A DNA stretch of 64,000 nucleotides. Source: Flavobacterium quisquiliarum. GTDB lineage: Bacteria; Bacteroidota; Bacteroidia; Flavobacteriales; Flavobacteriaceae. Shown one piece after another: positions 25,494-34,743 of this stretch (the stretch's first letter is position 1; each line of letters begins with the position of its first letter). The notes below the pieces were generated by a model. The model did not search any database. It was given only the letters and a program-made list of their open reading frames with translations, and was not told the origin of the DNA. The DNA is taken from the NCBI RefSeq assembly GCF_019308285.1, contig NZ_WWEM01000039.1, positions 299,268-363,267 on the forward strand, in the 5' to 3' direction. Position numbers and translations under genes: made by a program.

Positions 25494-27977
25494 TTATTCT
25501 GTTGTTATTACAATTGTAGCTTGTTTTAAGCCATTCGCTTTAGCGGTTAATTCTAATCTACCTGATGCATCTCCAGATTGTATCACAACCAAACATTTTC
25601 CAGCCAAAGCCGTATGTTTAGTTCCTTTGTACGATTCGTGACTAACTGGATCTCCGCTGCAAACACCTACAATTTTTCCGTTTCCTTTTAAAGAGAAGTT
25701 GATTTCGTTATTCGCGTTTGGAGCCAAAGTTCCATTAGCATCTAGAATATCAACTGTAATAAATGACAAATCATTTTTATCAGCTTTGATGGTACTTCTG
25801 TCAGCAGTTAATTTTAATTGCGAAGGATTTCCAGCCGTTTTGATTTCTTTTTCTAAAACCACTTTTCCATCTTTACGAGAAATGGCTTTTAGAGTTCCAG
25901 CTTCAAAAGGAATTCTCCACATTACGTGTAAATCGTCTCCTTTTTTGCTTCTTTTTCCAACTGATTTTCCGTTTACGAAAAGTTCCACCTCATCGGCTTT
26001 ATTGTAATACGCCCAAACATCAACAGTTTGTCCAGCTTTCCAGTTCCAATGCGGGAAAATATGAAGAACGGTTTTATCTGTCCATTCACTTTGGTACATA
26101 TAATACACGTCTTTCGGGAAACCGGCTAAATCTACAATTCCGAAATAAGAACTGATAGACGGCCATTCGTAAGGTGTTGGTTCTCCGATATAATCGAAAC
26201 CTGTCCAGATGTACATTCCTGAAAGGAAATCGTGTTTTTTAATGACTTTCCAAGTTGCTTCGTGCGTTGAACCCCAAGGAGTTTGGACTTGATCGTACGC
26301 TGAAACCGTATTTCCAGGATTTCCTCCTTCAAATTTTTTATCCCAACTAACCGGCCATTTTTTGATCGTATCTGAAACCGCATCATAATAACCTCTTGTC
26401 TGCAAACCTGAAGTCGTTTCGGTTGCAATGAATGGCGTATTTGGAAAGTTTTTTAAATGATGTTCATACGTTTGATGCGCATAATTGTAGCCTATTAAAT
26501 CTAAAACACCCGATCCAGCAAGCGGATTAATCGATACATTTTGTTTCTCAAATTGTAACGTTACCGCATCAATATTCATGTTTACTGGCGGATTCATCGC
26601 TGCGGTCAACGGACGCGTTTTATCATATTGACGCGTAATTGCAGCTAATTCTGTAGCAATCTCAATTCCTTTTTCATTCCATTGTTCTGGGATTTCATTT
26701 CCGATGCTCCAAACAAAAATACTTGGATGATTTCGGTCTCGAAGCAATTGATCTATTAGATCTTTTTTGTGCCATTTGTCCCAATCGTTTCCGTAGTCGT
26801 ATTTGGTTTTGGTTTGTTTCCACATATCGAAAGCTTCGTCCATGACAATGAAGCCCATTTTATCACATAAATCTAAAAGCTCTGGAGCAGGCGGATTGTG
26901 TGAGGTTCTAATTCCGTTTACACCCATTTCTTTCATAATCTCTAACTGACGTTCGATCGCACGAGTATTAATCGCCGCACCTAACGGACCTAAATCATGA
27001 TGCAAACAAACACCTTTTATTTTGACTTGTTTTCCGTTCAGAATAAAACCTTTGTTCAAATCGAATTTAAAATCTCTGATTCCGAAATTGGTTTTGTATT
27101 GATCGATGATTTTATCGTCAAGCGAAATTTCGGTAACGGCTGTATATAATTCTGGTTTTTCAACCGACCATAAAATCGGCGTTTCAACTTCTGCCGATTG
27201 TTTTACGATTTGATTGGCATTGGCACCAATTGTTATATTTTGAGTAACCGATGTTACTTTAGTCTCTTCTTTAAAAATAGTTGTAGTTACTGTTGCCTTT
27301 TTTTCTTCAGCATATTGATTTTTGATAGTTGTTTCAAAATTAACGGAAGCTTTTTTGGCTGTAACTTTTGGAGTTGTAATATACGTTCCCCATTGTCCTA
27401 CGTGAAGTTTATCTGTAGTTTCGATCCAGACATTTCTAAAAATTCCCGAACCGGAATACCAGCGTGAATTGGGTTGTTTTGAATTGTCAACCTTAACAAT
27501 TATTTCGTTGTTTTTGTCTCCGTAATTTAAATATGTCGACATGTCATATTGAAAACCAATATATCCGTTTGGACGTTTTCCTAAATAATGACCGTTTATC
27601 CAGACTTCACTGTCTTTGTAAACACCGTCAAAAGTAATCGAAGTAATTTTGGTGCTGTCTTCTGCAGCGACTTTGAATGTTTTTTTGTACCAGCCTAAAC
27701 CTCCGTTTAACGCTCCGCCTCCATAACCTGCCGGACTTTTTTCATCAAATTTTCCTTCGATGCTCCAATCGTGCGGCACATCTAAAGTTCTCCATTTTGT
27801 CGAAGCTCCAATGGTATCTTTATCGATTATGCTATCATTCAAATGAAAACTCCAATCTGCATTAAAAGAAATTTTTCTGCTATTGAATTTTTCGTCTGTT
27901 GATGATTTGCATGCCGTTAATAAAAGGGCACACACCAATAATAATCCTAGTTTTTTACACGAAGTTAGCTGCAACAT
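25494..27977 (-). CDS. GH2 beta-galactosidase lipoprotein
   Basis: The 827-residue lipoprotein has Cys23 in 'LLLTACKSS'. It shows the GH2 order: jelly-roll sugar-binding domain ('FNADWSFHLND...WRTLDVPHDWSIEG'), immunoglobulin-like domain, then the barrel starting 'IKGVCLHHDLGPLGAA', with acid/base Glu428 in 'SIGNEIPE' and nucleophile Glu520 in 'IATETTSG'. A DUF4982-like domain follows ('HWNWKAGQTVDVWAYYNKADEVELFVNG') and a C-terminal Ig-like domain ('LTADRSTIKADKNDLSFITVDI'). Predicted role: removal of beta-1,2-galactose from L side chains once GH95 has taken the fucose. The lipid anchor allows either the cell surface or the periplasmic face. Confidence 0.93.
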   Translation of the reverse strand: MLQLTSCKKLGLLLVCALLLTACKSSTDEKFNSRKISFNADWSFHLNDSIIDKDTIGASTKWRTLDVPHDWSIEGKFDEKSPAGYGGGALNGGLGWYKKTFKVAAEDSTKITSITFDGVYKDSEVWINGHYLGKRPNGYIGFQYDMSTYLNYGDKNNEIIVKVDNSKQPNSRWYSGSGIFRNVWIETTDKLHVGQWGTYITTPKVTAKKASVNFETTIKNQYAEEKKATVTTTIFKEETKVTSVTQNITIGANANQIVKQSAEVETPILWSVEKPELYTAVTEISLDDKIIDQYKTNFGIRDFKFDLNKGFILNGKQVKIKGVCLHHDLGPLGAAINTRAIERQLEIMKEMGVNGIRTSHNPPAPELLDLCDKMGFIVMDEAFDMWKQTKTKYDYGNDWDKWHKKDLIDQLLRDRNHPSIFVWSIGNEIPEQWNEKGIEIATELAAITRQYDKTRPLTAAMNPPVNMNIDAVTLQFEKQNVSINPLAGSGVLDLIGYNYAHQTYEHHLKNFPNTPFIATETTSGLQTRGYYDAVSDTIKKWPVSWDKKFEGGNPGNTVSAYDQVQTPWGSTHEATWKVIKKHDFLSGMYIWTGFDYIGEPTPYEWPSISSYFGIVDLAGFPKDVYYMYQSEWTDKTVLHIFPHWNWKAGQTVDVWAYYNKADEVELFVNGKSVGKRSKKGDDLHVMWRIPFEAGTLKAISRKDGKVVLEKEIKTAGNPSQLKLTADRSTIKADKNDLSFITVDILDANGTLAPNANNEINFSLKGNGKIVGVCSGDPVSHESYKGTKHTALAGKCLVVIQSGDASGRLELTAKANGLKQATIVITTE

Positions 27978-27993
27978 AGTATTCTAAATTTTA

Positions 27994-28030
27994 ATAACAT
28001 GAAAGCAGTTTAATCCTGCTTTCATGTTAT
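27994..28030. terminator. Terminator of the susCDE-like operon
   Basis: The 15-bp perfect arms ATAACATGAAAGCAG (27994-28008) and 28016-28030 have a 7-nt loop. It separates the binding/import genes from the enzyme genes downstream. Confidence 0.75.
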
Positions 28031-28054
28031 TTTTAAACTGAAAGATATTAATTT

Positions 28055-29422
28055 TTAGGGAATTATGTAATGAAATACAAACCATTCATCTTTTCCTGCA
28101 TCATAAGATGTTCCGAACCAAATCCCTTTTTGGAGATAATCATTATTGAAAGCTTTTACCACTTTAATAACACTTACAGTCGGATTCATCCAGCTGTCTG
28201 GATTTTGAATCAGTGTATTTGTTCCTAAATTAATTTCATTTTTCTCTTCATCTATTGTAAATAATCCAGTTGTTACTACGCCGTTTTGGCTTCTAGTATA
28301 ATTTAGTTTACCACCAAATTGATCAAAACGAATCCATGAATTGCCTGCAGCTGCAGTCCAATCATCATTCCAGCCCCAGTTATAAGAACTTGAAGCGCCT
28401 GTAGTCCATCCTTTTCCTTTTCCAATCCAGTCAACTGGGTTTCCATTTCCGTCTAAACTCCAAACTCTTCCTGAACCAACTCCGCCTGTAATCATTTTTA
28501 ACAATTCACCAGAAGCAAAAGTTGGATCAAAACCTTCATCGTAACTTGGCCCAGTAACAGGCGGTACATAGTTGTCTGCATATTCTTTAGAAACAAAATT
28601 CCAGATATACCACCATGGTCCTTCGCTATTAGTTCTCATAATAGCGATTCTTAATTGGTTTTCAGTAAGTTTTAATATTTTAATATTATTTGTCCAGTTA
28701 CTTGCATTTGCAATATAATTGTCTGGTCTTAAAATTGTTGCTCCTGTTGTTGTTAAAGTATGTGCATTGATATCTAAGAAATAAGTACCGCTTTCTTTAA
28801 GTGTTCCGTCAGCTTCATTAATTTTCATAAATGGACCGCCTTCAAGACTGAAAGTCATGGTTCTTCCCCAATGCATATCGGCATCTGTACTTGAATTAGC
28901 ATTTCCTTCTGGTTCCCAGTTTGGCGTAAAATTACCCCACTCCACTGTAGTGCTAGGATCAGCATAAGACATTGCTCCAGGAGCCATACCATATTTACCA
29001 TTATCTGCAATCCAAACTTTTTGTTTTCCTACTCCTCCAGATAATGCAGTCCAAAGCGGATCATTTACATAATTTAAGTTGTCCTGAGTTACTGTTATGG
29101 TAACTGGATCAAGTTCTACGATTCCTCCACCGGTAACTGCCGAGATTTTTATCGTATAATTTCCTTTGAAAGCATATTTAACAGTTTCAACGGCTTTATC
29201 TGATTTTCCTGTTACGTAATCCCAGTTTAAAATAACACCTGGAGTAGTATTTTTCAAGATTACTGTATTTCCTCCTGGATCTGTTGCAAGATCCTGAGTA
29301 ATTTCAAAATGTATATCCGATTTATCCATCGCGCCATCTAGAGAATAGCTGTCAGGCGAGCAAGACGATACCAGCATTGCCAGCATCAAAAATGTCGTAA
29401 TTAATACTTTTATATTTTTCAT
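28055..29422 (-). CDS. SusE-position surface glycan-binding lipoprotein
   Basis: The 455-residue lipoprotein has Cys21 in 'MLVSSCSPD'. Residues about 35-115 look like a PKD/Ig-type domain. Two related modules follow: 'LWTALSGGVGKQKVWIAD' (from about residue 123) and 'LLKMITGGVGSGRVWSLDGNG' (from about residue 305), each followed by Trp-rich 'WGNF/YNWGWNDDW' stretches and a similar strand order. Position right after SusD and the repeated aromatic-rich modules point to a surface glycan-binding protein, equivalent in role to SusE/SusF or SGBP-B but not recognisably homologous. It starts 24 bp after susD and forms one operon with it. No catalytic motif is visible. Confidence 0.75.
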   Translation of the reverse strand: MKNIKVLITTFLMLAMLVSSCSPDSYSLDGAMDKSDIHFEITQDLATDPGGNTVILKNTTPGVILNWDYVTGKSDKAVETVKYAFKGNYTIKISAVTGGGIVELDPVTITVTQDNLNYVNDPLWTALSGGVGKQKVWIADNGKYGMAPGAMSYADPSTTVEWGNFTPNWEPEGNANSSTDADMHWGRTMTFSLEGGPFMKINEADGTLKESGTYFLDINAHTLTTTGATILRPDNYIANASNWTNNIKILKLTENQLRIAIMRTNSEGPWWYIWNFVSKEYADNYVPPVTGPSYDEGFDPTFASGELLKMITGGVGSGRVWSLDGNGNPVDWIGKGKGWTTGASSSYNWGWNDDWTAAAGNSWIRFDQFGGKLNYTRSQNGVVTTGLFTIDEEKNEINLGTNTLIQNPDSWMNPTVSVIKVVKAFNNDYLQKGIWFGTSYDAGKDEWFVFHYIIP

Positions 29423-29446
29423 TTTTTTACTTTTTAAATTAAAAAA

Positions 29447-31021
29447 CTACCAGCCTGCATTTTGTTTCAATACTCCATTAGATAATGTAATCTGAGTATT
29501 TGGAATTTGCTGTAATCCTTTTGTGTTTTGGATATTTACTGTAGAAATTGTTTTTGTAGTCTGCACACCTCCATTTAACAAAGTTGTAGTCTCCGCAATG
29601 GTTGAAGATGCTTTTCCAATTCCTTGACGCAGTAAATCCCAATATCTAACTCCTTCTAGAGCAAATTCTAAATGTCTTTCGTTCATTATGTTGTCATAAT
29701 TAACTGGAATAGAATTAAAAGCTGTTTTGTACGCTCTTCTTCTAACATCATCAAAGTAAGCTTGTGCATTTCCGCTTCCTAATTCTGCCGCCATTAAAAG
29801 TACATCAGCATATCTTAACACTACATAATCCTGAAACTGACTGATATCCCAGAACTGGCTTCCCATCGTTAATGGAAGATCTTTTCCATCTTTATCTACC
29901 ATTGGAGTATATTTTTTGTTGTAGTAACCTGTATACTCACGCTGATTGTTTATTTTATCGAATGGGATTTTTTCTTCTGCGATTCCAATTACTGTTGAAA
30001 CACGTCTTGTATCATTAGCAGCATAAGCATTCCATAATTTAGAATTCACTGTTATACCCCAGCCACGTCCGTACGGATAAGAAGAGAATTCTCTCATTCC
30101 AAACATTACCAGCCAATGGTTTCCATCAGTATTTCCATTATAATCACTCGTGTAAGTATATTTTATAGAAAATACGATTTCTTTATTCGCTTCACCTGCA
30201 TATTTGTCAACAGAAGCTGCCGGCCATAATGTAGAGAAATCCTCTAATAAACCGTGTCCGCTAGATGCTACCACATCTTCTAAATGTGCCAAAGCTTGTG
30301 CTTTAGTCACTACTCCTGCTAAATCCGTTTTGCCATAATATCCTGTGTAGTACAAGTAAACACGACCAAGTAAAGATTTTGCTGCCCATTTTGTAATACG
30401 TCCGCTAACTGTTGCGCTGTAAGCTGACGATGGTAAATGATCTGAAGCAAAAACTAAATCTTCTGCAATTACTTTATAGACTTCTTCTGGCGCTGCCTGA
30501 GGAATATTTTCTGTTGAAGGCTTAGTCAATAAAGGAATATTTCCCCATAAACGAACCATTTCAAAATACAAGTAAGCTCTGATAAATCTTGTTTCAGACT
30601 CATAAGTATTTCTTAAAGTAGTATCGCCTTTCCAGTCAATCTGATCCATTTTTGACAATAAAACATTACAACGATAAAGCGCTTTATAGTATGCGATCCA
30701 GTTACCGTTCAGCATATCAATATCAGATGGTGAACGTTGAATGTTAAACTCATCGATAGCAGCATAATTGTAACCGTCTGAATTTCCTGTTCCTCCAAAA
30801 CAATCATCAGACATTACTTCACTAATTACTGGAACTCCTAGACCAGAAGCTCCTGTCGCCACCTGCATTCCATCATAACAACCAACTAATGCTGCGTATG
30901 CATCATCTGTAGTTTTATAAAAATTTCCATCTGTCTGTTGTGTAAGAGGTTCTGTTTCTAGACTGCAAGAACCAAGAGAAAGTAAACTCAAACAGAAAAT
31001 ATATAAATAAGTCTTTTTCAT
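29447..31021 (-). CDS. SusD/RagB family outer-membrane lipoprotein
   Basis: A 524-residue lipoprotein (Cys19 in 'LSLGSCSLE') with the SusD family plan: 'FYKTTDDAYAALVGCYDGMQ' near the N-terminus, helical repeats ('YYKALYRCNVLLSKMD', 'FIRAYLYFEMVRLWGNIPLLTKP'), and the C-terminal signature 'NERHLEFALEGVRYWDLLRQG'. SusD proteins cap the SusC barrel and capture oligosaccharides at the cell surface. It starts 12 bp after the susC stop, and the SusE-position gene follows 24 bp on, so the three are co-transcribed. No internal hairpin separates them, unlike the enzyme genes downstream. Confidence 0.95.
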   Translation of the reverse strand: MKKTYLYIFCLSLLSLGSCSLETEPLTQQTDGNFYKTTDDAYAALVGCYDGMQVATGASGLGVPVISEVMSDDCFGGTGNSDGYNYAAIDEFNIQRSPSDIDMLNGNWIAYYKALYRCNVLLSKMDQIDWKGDTTLRNTYESETRFIRAYLYFEMVRLWGNIPLLTKPSTENIPQAAPEEVYKVIAEDLVFASDHLPSSAYSATVSGRITKWAAKSLLGRVYLYYTGYYGKTDLAGVVTKAQALAHLEDVVASSGHGLLEDFSTLWPAASVDKYAGEANKEIVFSIKYTYTSDYNGNTDGNHWLVMFGMREFSSYPYGRGWGITVNSKLWNAYAANDTRRVSTVIGIAEEKIPFDKINNQREYTGYYNKKYTPMVDKDGKDLPLTMGSQFWDISQFQDYVVLRYADVLLMAAELGSGNAQAYFDDVRRRAYKTAFNSIPVNYDNIMNERHLEFALEGVRYWDLLRQGIGKASSTIAETTTLLNGGVQTTKTISTVNIQNTKGLQQIPNTQITLSNGVLKQNAGW

Positions 31022-31033
31022 TTTTTTTATGTA

Positions 31034-34000
31034 TTAAAGTTTAACATTTAGACCTAACATAAATGTTCTTGGTCTTGGATAGTAACCCACATCAACCCCT
31101 GATGAAAACTTTTGATCATCATTAGAAGAACCAAATCCTATTTCAGGATCCATTCCGTCATACTTTGTGAAAGTGTAAAGATTCAATACTGAGAAATACA
31201 TTCTAAACTGACTTGCAAAAAATGGTTTTGAATGTTTCATTTTTGCTAAATCAAATCCTAATGTTACGGTGTTGATTCTTAAGAAATCTCCATCCTGAAC
31301 GTATAGATCAGAGAATTGAGTAAAGTTTCTATTATCCTCTGTTACTCTTGGCATTGTGTTCGAAGAACCTTCTCCGTGCCAACGGCTTAATATTGCCGAA
31401 GTATAATTTCCGTAAGTATTTGCCTGATTTCTGTACGATTGTACGATTTGGTTTCCAGCTACTCCATTTGCATTAAGCGAAAAATCGAAAGCTTTATAAC
31501 TAGCTGATAGAGAGAATCCGTAAGTAAAATCAGGGTTTGGATTTCCGATGCTTGTTTTGTCTGAGGCATCGATTTTATCATCTCCATTTGTGTTTACATA
31601 AATCAAATCTCCAGGTGCAGCATTTGGCTGTAAAACTACTCCGTTAGCCGATTTGTAATTGTCAATCTGTGCTTGGTTTTGGAAAACTCCTCCTGTTTTA
31701 TATCCCCAGAAATATCCTAATGGATATCCGTTTTCTGCTCTATAAAACTCCCCTGAGTTATCGTAAAGTTCGCCATTTAAACCGTGGATAATTCCATCTG
31801 CATTTGGAATTGACCCAACCGTATTTTTATTATAAGCACCATTTGCACTTACGCTGTAATTAAAATCTCCAATTTTATTCTGATAGTTTAAACTTAACTC
31901 AACTCCTTTATTAACCACATCTCCTCCGTTAATAAATGGAGCATCAGCACCAGCAGTTGCCAAGATTGGAGCTAAAATAAGCCAGTCTTTGTTTGTTTTT
32001 TTATACACATCAAAGTTCACGCTTAATGCATTGTCCAAAAATCTTGCATCAAACCCAAGGTCAATTTGCTCTGAAGTTTCCCATTTTAGATCAGGGTTTG
32101 CAATGTTTTGAGGATATGCACCTGGTGTAAGTACCCCTTCTTTATCGCCAAAACTGTAGTTTGTATTATTAGATTTTATTAAAGATAAAAATTGGAAAGA
32201 TCTAATACTCTGGTTTCCTACTTGTCCCCAGCTTGCTCTAAATTTAAGGAAGTTGAATACTTTTGAATCTTTTAAGAATTCTTCATTTGAAGCAACCCAT
32301 CCTCCAGAAACTGACGGGAAATAACCCCACTGATTTCCTTGTGCAAATTTTGAAGAACCATCTGCTCTAAGAGTAGCATTTAATAAATACTTTTCTTGGT
32401 AATTATAATTTAATCTTCCAAAGTAAGACATTAAAACATTCTCAAACTTACTTCCTTTCATAGACATTCTCGCACCGTCTTTATTGGTAGTGTTATCAAT
32501 CCATGCGTGTTCTAGGTCATTAAAAACAGAATCTGCATTGGCTGCTTCTATAGAAGTTGTATTGTAATTAATATAAGATGTACCAGCCATAGCTTCAAAA
32601 TGATGATTATCTGCTACATTAAATTTATATGTCAACAAGTTATCCCAGTTGATGCTTCTGCTTTTATTCATGTTCTGATTTACTCTGTCAAAAGCGTTGT
32701 TAGCATAAATTGATAATCGATAAATTGGAGAATAAGAATGTCCTTCACTAACATTATAGTCAAGACCCAAAGTAGTTCTAAAAGTCAGGTTTTTAACTGG
32801 CTGGATCTGCAAGTACACATTTCCTAATAATTTTTGGCTGTTGCTTTCATTTTGATTATTGTACACCATTAAAGCATAAGGATTTGCTACACCAGTTAAC
32901 CAAGGCTCTGTACTTCCTGAAGTATCAAAGTAGTTTCCGTTAGCATCATACATTGGCAGTAAAGGTGTTGCTTGAAAAGCACCTCTTAAAGAGTTGTTAT
33001 ATTGATTTCCAACACCAATTCCGTTTCTGTCAATGTAAGCAAAACTCAGGTTTTCTCCAATTGTCACAACATCTTTGTATAATTTATGTTCTGAATTGAA
33101 TCTGAAATTATAACGCTCATAGTTAGATAAGTCTGGTCCTCCTACAACACCTTCTTGCCCTAAGTAAGACAAAGAAGCTGAATAAACAGAAGTCTCAGAA
33201 CCGCCTGAAGCCCCAAAAGAGAAATTTTTTGTAGCCGCATTATCTGTCAGCATTTTATCCATCCAGTTGGTTCCAGAACCCATTCCTGCAATTTGAGCAT
33301 TTGTAAAATACGGTGTATTACCCGAGTTTACTCTTGCTTCATTTAATATTGTTGCATATTCCCTAGCATCCAGCAAATCTACTTTTCTAGCTACTGACTG
33401 AACGCCATAGTATTGATCGAATGTGATTTGTCCAGTTGCACCACGTTTTCCTTTTTTTGTTGTAACCAACACCACTCCATTTGAAGCTTGTGAACCGTAA
33501 ATTGCTGCCGAAGCTGCATCTTTTAAAACAGAAATAGATTCGATATCAGAGTTATTCAAATACGAAATATCCCCTGTAAGTACGCCGTCAACAACATAAA
33601 GCGGATTACTTCCTGCTGTTGAACCAACTCCTCTAATTACTACATTCAGGCTTTCTCCCGGTTGGCCAGAAGTAGAAGTAATTTGAAGACCCGCCGCCTG
33701 ACCTTGAAGTGCCTGAAGCGCATTGGTAGTATTTGTTTTTGTTAGGTTTTCTCCACTAACCTGAGTTACAGCATTTGTAACCAAGGTTTTCTTTTGAGAA
33801 CCATATCCAATAACCACAACTTCTTTAAGTTCTGCTGTTTCTGGCTGTAAAACCGCGTTGACTATTTTTTGATCGCCAACCTTAATATTCTGTGTTTTAA
33901 ATCCCACAAAAGTGAATACTAAAACATCGCCTGTTTTGGCTTCAATTTTATATTTTCCATCAAAATCGGTAATAGTACTCGATTTTGTTCCCTGTACTTG

Positions 34001-34162
34001 TACAGTTGCTCCTGGAACTCCAAATCCGTCTTCGGCAGAAGTGATTGTTCCACTTACAGTTTTGGATTCTTGTGCAAATCCAAACTGCATCATAAATACG
34101 CTAAGCAGCACTGTCATAAAGTATGACAGCTTTGTTGTTTTAATACAATTTTTGCTTTTCAT
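31034..34162 (-). CDS. SusC/RagA family TonB-linked outer-membrane transporter
   Basis: The 1042-residue protein has a signal peptide ending 'MQFGFAQ', a carboxypeptidase-regulatory-like domain (about 32-115, 'VSGTITSAEDGFGVPGATVQ'), a TonB-box region 'LKEVVVIGYGSQ', a plug with the RagA signature 'YGSQASNGVVLVTTKKGK', and a long barrel ending 'YYPRPRTFMLGLNVKL'. Length and order are normal for SusC. It imports glycan fragments using TonB/ExbBD energy, paired with the SusD encoded just behind. It is the first gene of the PUL. The upstream 581-bp region divides it from the divergently read Nudix-type regulators. Confidence 0.96.
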   Translation of the reverse strand: MKSKNCIKTTKLSYFMTVLLSVFMMQFGFAQESKTVSGTITSAEDGFGVPGATVQVQGTKSSTITDFDGKYKIEAKTGDVLVFTFVGFKTQNIKVGDQKIVNAVLQPETAELKEVVVIGYGSQKKTLVTNAVTQVSGENLTKTNTTNALQALQGQAAGLQITSTSGQPGESLNVVIRGVGSTAGSNPLYVVDGVLTGDISYLNNSDIESISVLKDAASAAIYGSQASNGVVLVTTKKGKRGATGQITFDQYYGVQSVARKVDLLDAREYATILNEARVNSGNTPYFTNAQIAGMGSGTNWMDKMLTDNAATKNFSFGASGGSETSVYSASLSYLGQEGVVGGPDLSNYERYNFRFNSEHKLYKDVVTIGENLSFAYIDRNGIGVGNQYNNSLRGAFQATPLLPMYDANGNYFDTSGSTEPWLTGVANPYALMVYNNQNESNSQKLLGNVYLQIQPVKNLTFRTTLGLDYNVSEGHSYSPIYRLSIYANNAFDRVNQNMNKSRSINWDNLLTYKFNVADNHHFEAMAGTSYINYNTTSIEAANADSVFNDLEHAWIDNTTNKDGARMSMKGSKFENVLMSYFGRLNYNYQEKYLLNATLRADGSSKFAQGNQWGYFPSVSGGWVASNEEFLKDSKVFNFLKFRASWGQVGNQSIRSFQFLSLIKSNNTNYSFGDKEGVLTPGAYPQNIANPDLKWETSEQIDLGFDARFLDNALSVNFDVYKKTNKDWLILAPILATAGADAPFINGGDVVNKGVELSLNYQNKIGDFNYSVSANGAYNKNTVGSIPNADGIIHGLNGELYDNSGEFYRAENGYPLGYFWGYKTGGVFQNQAQIDNYKSANGVVLQPNAAPGDLIYVNTNGDDKIDASDKTSIGNPNPDFTYGFSLSASYKAFDFSLNANGVAGNQIVQSYRNQANTYGNYTSAILSRWHGEGSSNTMPRVTEDNRNFTQFSDLYVQDGDFLRINTVTLGFDLAKMKHSKPFFASQFRMYFSVLNLYTFTKYDGMDPEIGFGSSNDDQKFSSGVDVGYYPRPRTFMLGLNVKL

Positions 34163-34743
34163 AATAAGAATTGATTAAGTTTAAGTTATAGTTAGTAATT
34201 TCTACCTTAAGAGAAATCTGGAAAAGCTTCCCAAGCAGTTAATGTCAAAAAATGAGGGCCTGAATCTCATTTCCAACATTTAGTACTTGCAAGACTATAA
34301 GCAGTTATTTTTTATCATTAAAATCGATTCGAAAATCAATTTCTAAAAAAACATTTGTGGTAAGTTTAAGTTAAGTTGTAGCTTTGCCTTTTTTACTTAT
34401 AGTCAATTTGAATTTATCTTATGGTAAATTTGACTACAAGTGTAAAACAAATTTTCTATATTAACAAAATATTAGGGTTAATTTTTTTCAATTCTGAGAA
34501 ATACTATTTCATTTTTATCAATGCTGTAAAAAGAGAAATGAAATCGAAATAAAAAATATAAGAAAATCAATGTTTTATAAAATTGACAATCAGTAGTTTA
34601 AGAATTAGGATTTTTAAAACCCATTTTTCGAACATTTTTAATTAACTGATTATCAATTTTTTGTTACGTTAAAAAAAATATAAAGCTTTGAAGAAGCCTA
34701 ATAATCATTTTATTTATTTAATTTGTCAAAATTTATCTCAAAT
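34163..34743. promoter_or_regulatory. 581-bp divergent regulatory region of the PUL
   Basis: An AT-rich non-coding stretch between susC (minus) and the first Nudix-type regulator (plus). It contains the palindrome at 34395-34441 and two copies of TAAGTTTAAGTTA (34176-34188 and 34361-34373). I found no convincing TAnnTTTG box facing susC. A TAAATTTG facing the regulator lies inside the palindrome (34425-34432). Confidence 0.55.
34395..34441. promoter_or_regulatory. Candidate operator palindrome
   Basis: Left arm ACTTATAGTCAATTTGA and the complement of the right arm, ACTTGTAGTCAAATTTA, agree at 14 of the first 17 positions, centred at 34418. Position between susC and the Nudix-type regulators makes an operator the leading idea; binding is inferred, not shown. 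Confidence 0.45.

Noticed and set aside
26132..26428. Second minus-strand frame inside the GH2 gene
   Set aside because: It is out of frame with GH2, whose catalytic residues lie in the main frame across this stretch. The product is basic and not recognisable.
34425..34432. TAAATTTG as the promoter of the Nudix-type regulators
   Set aside because: It matches TAnnTTTG but lies about 310 nt from the start codon and within the palindrome, with no -33 at the right distance. Kept only as a note.
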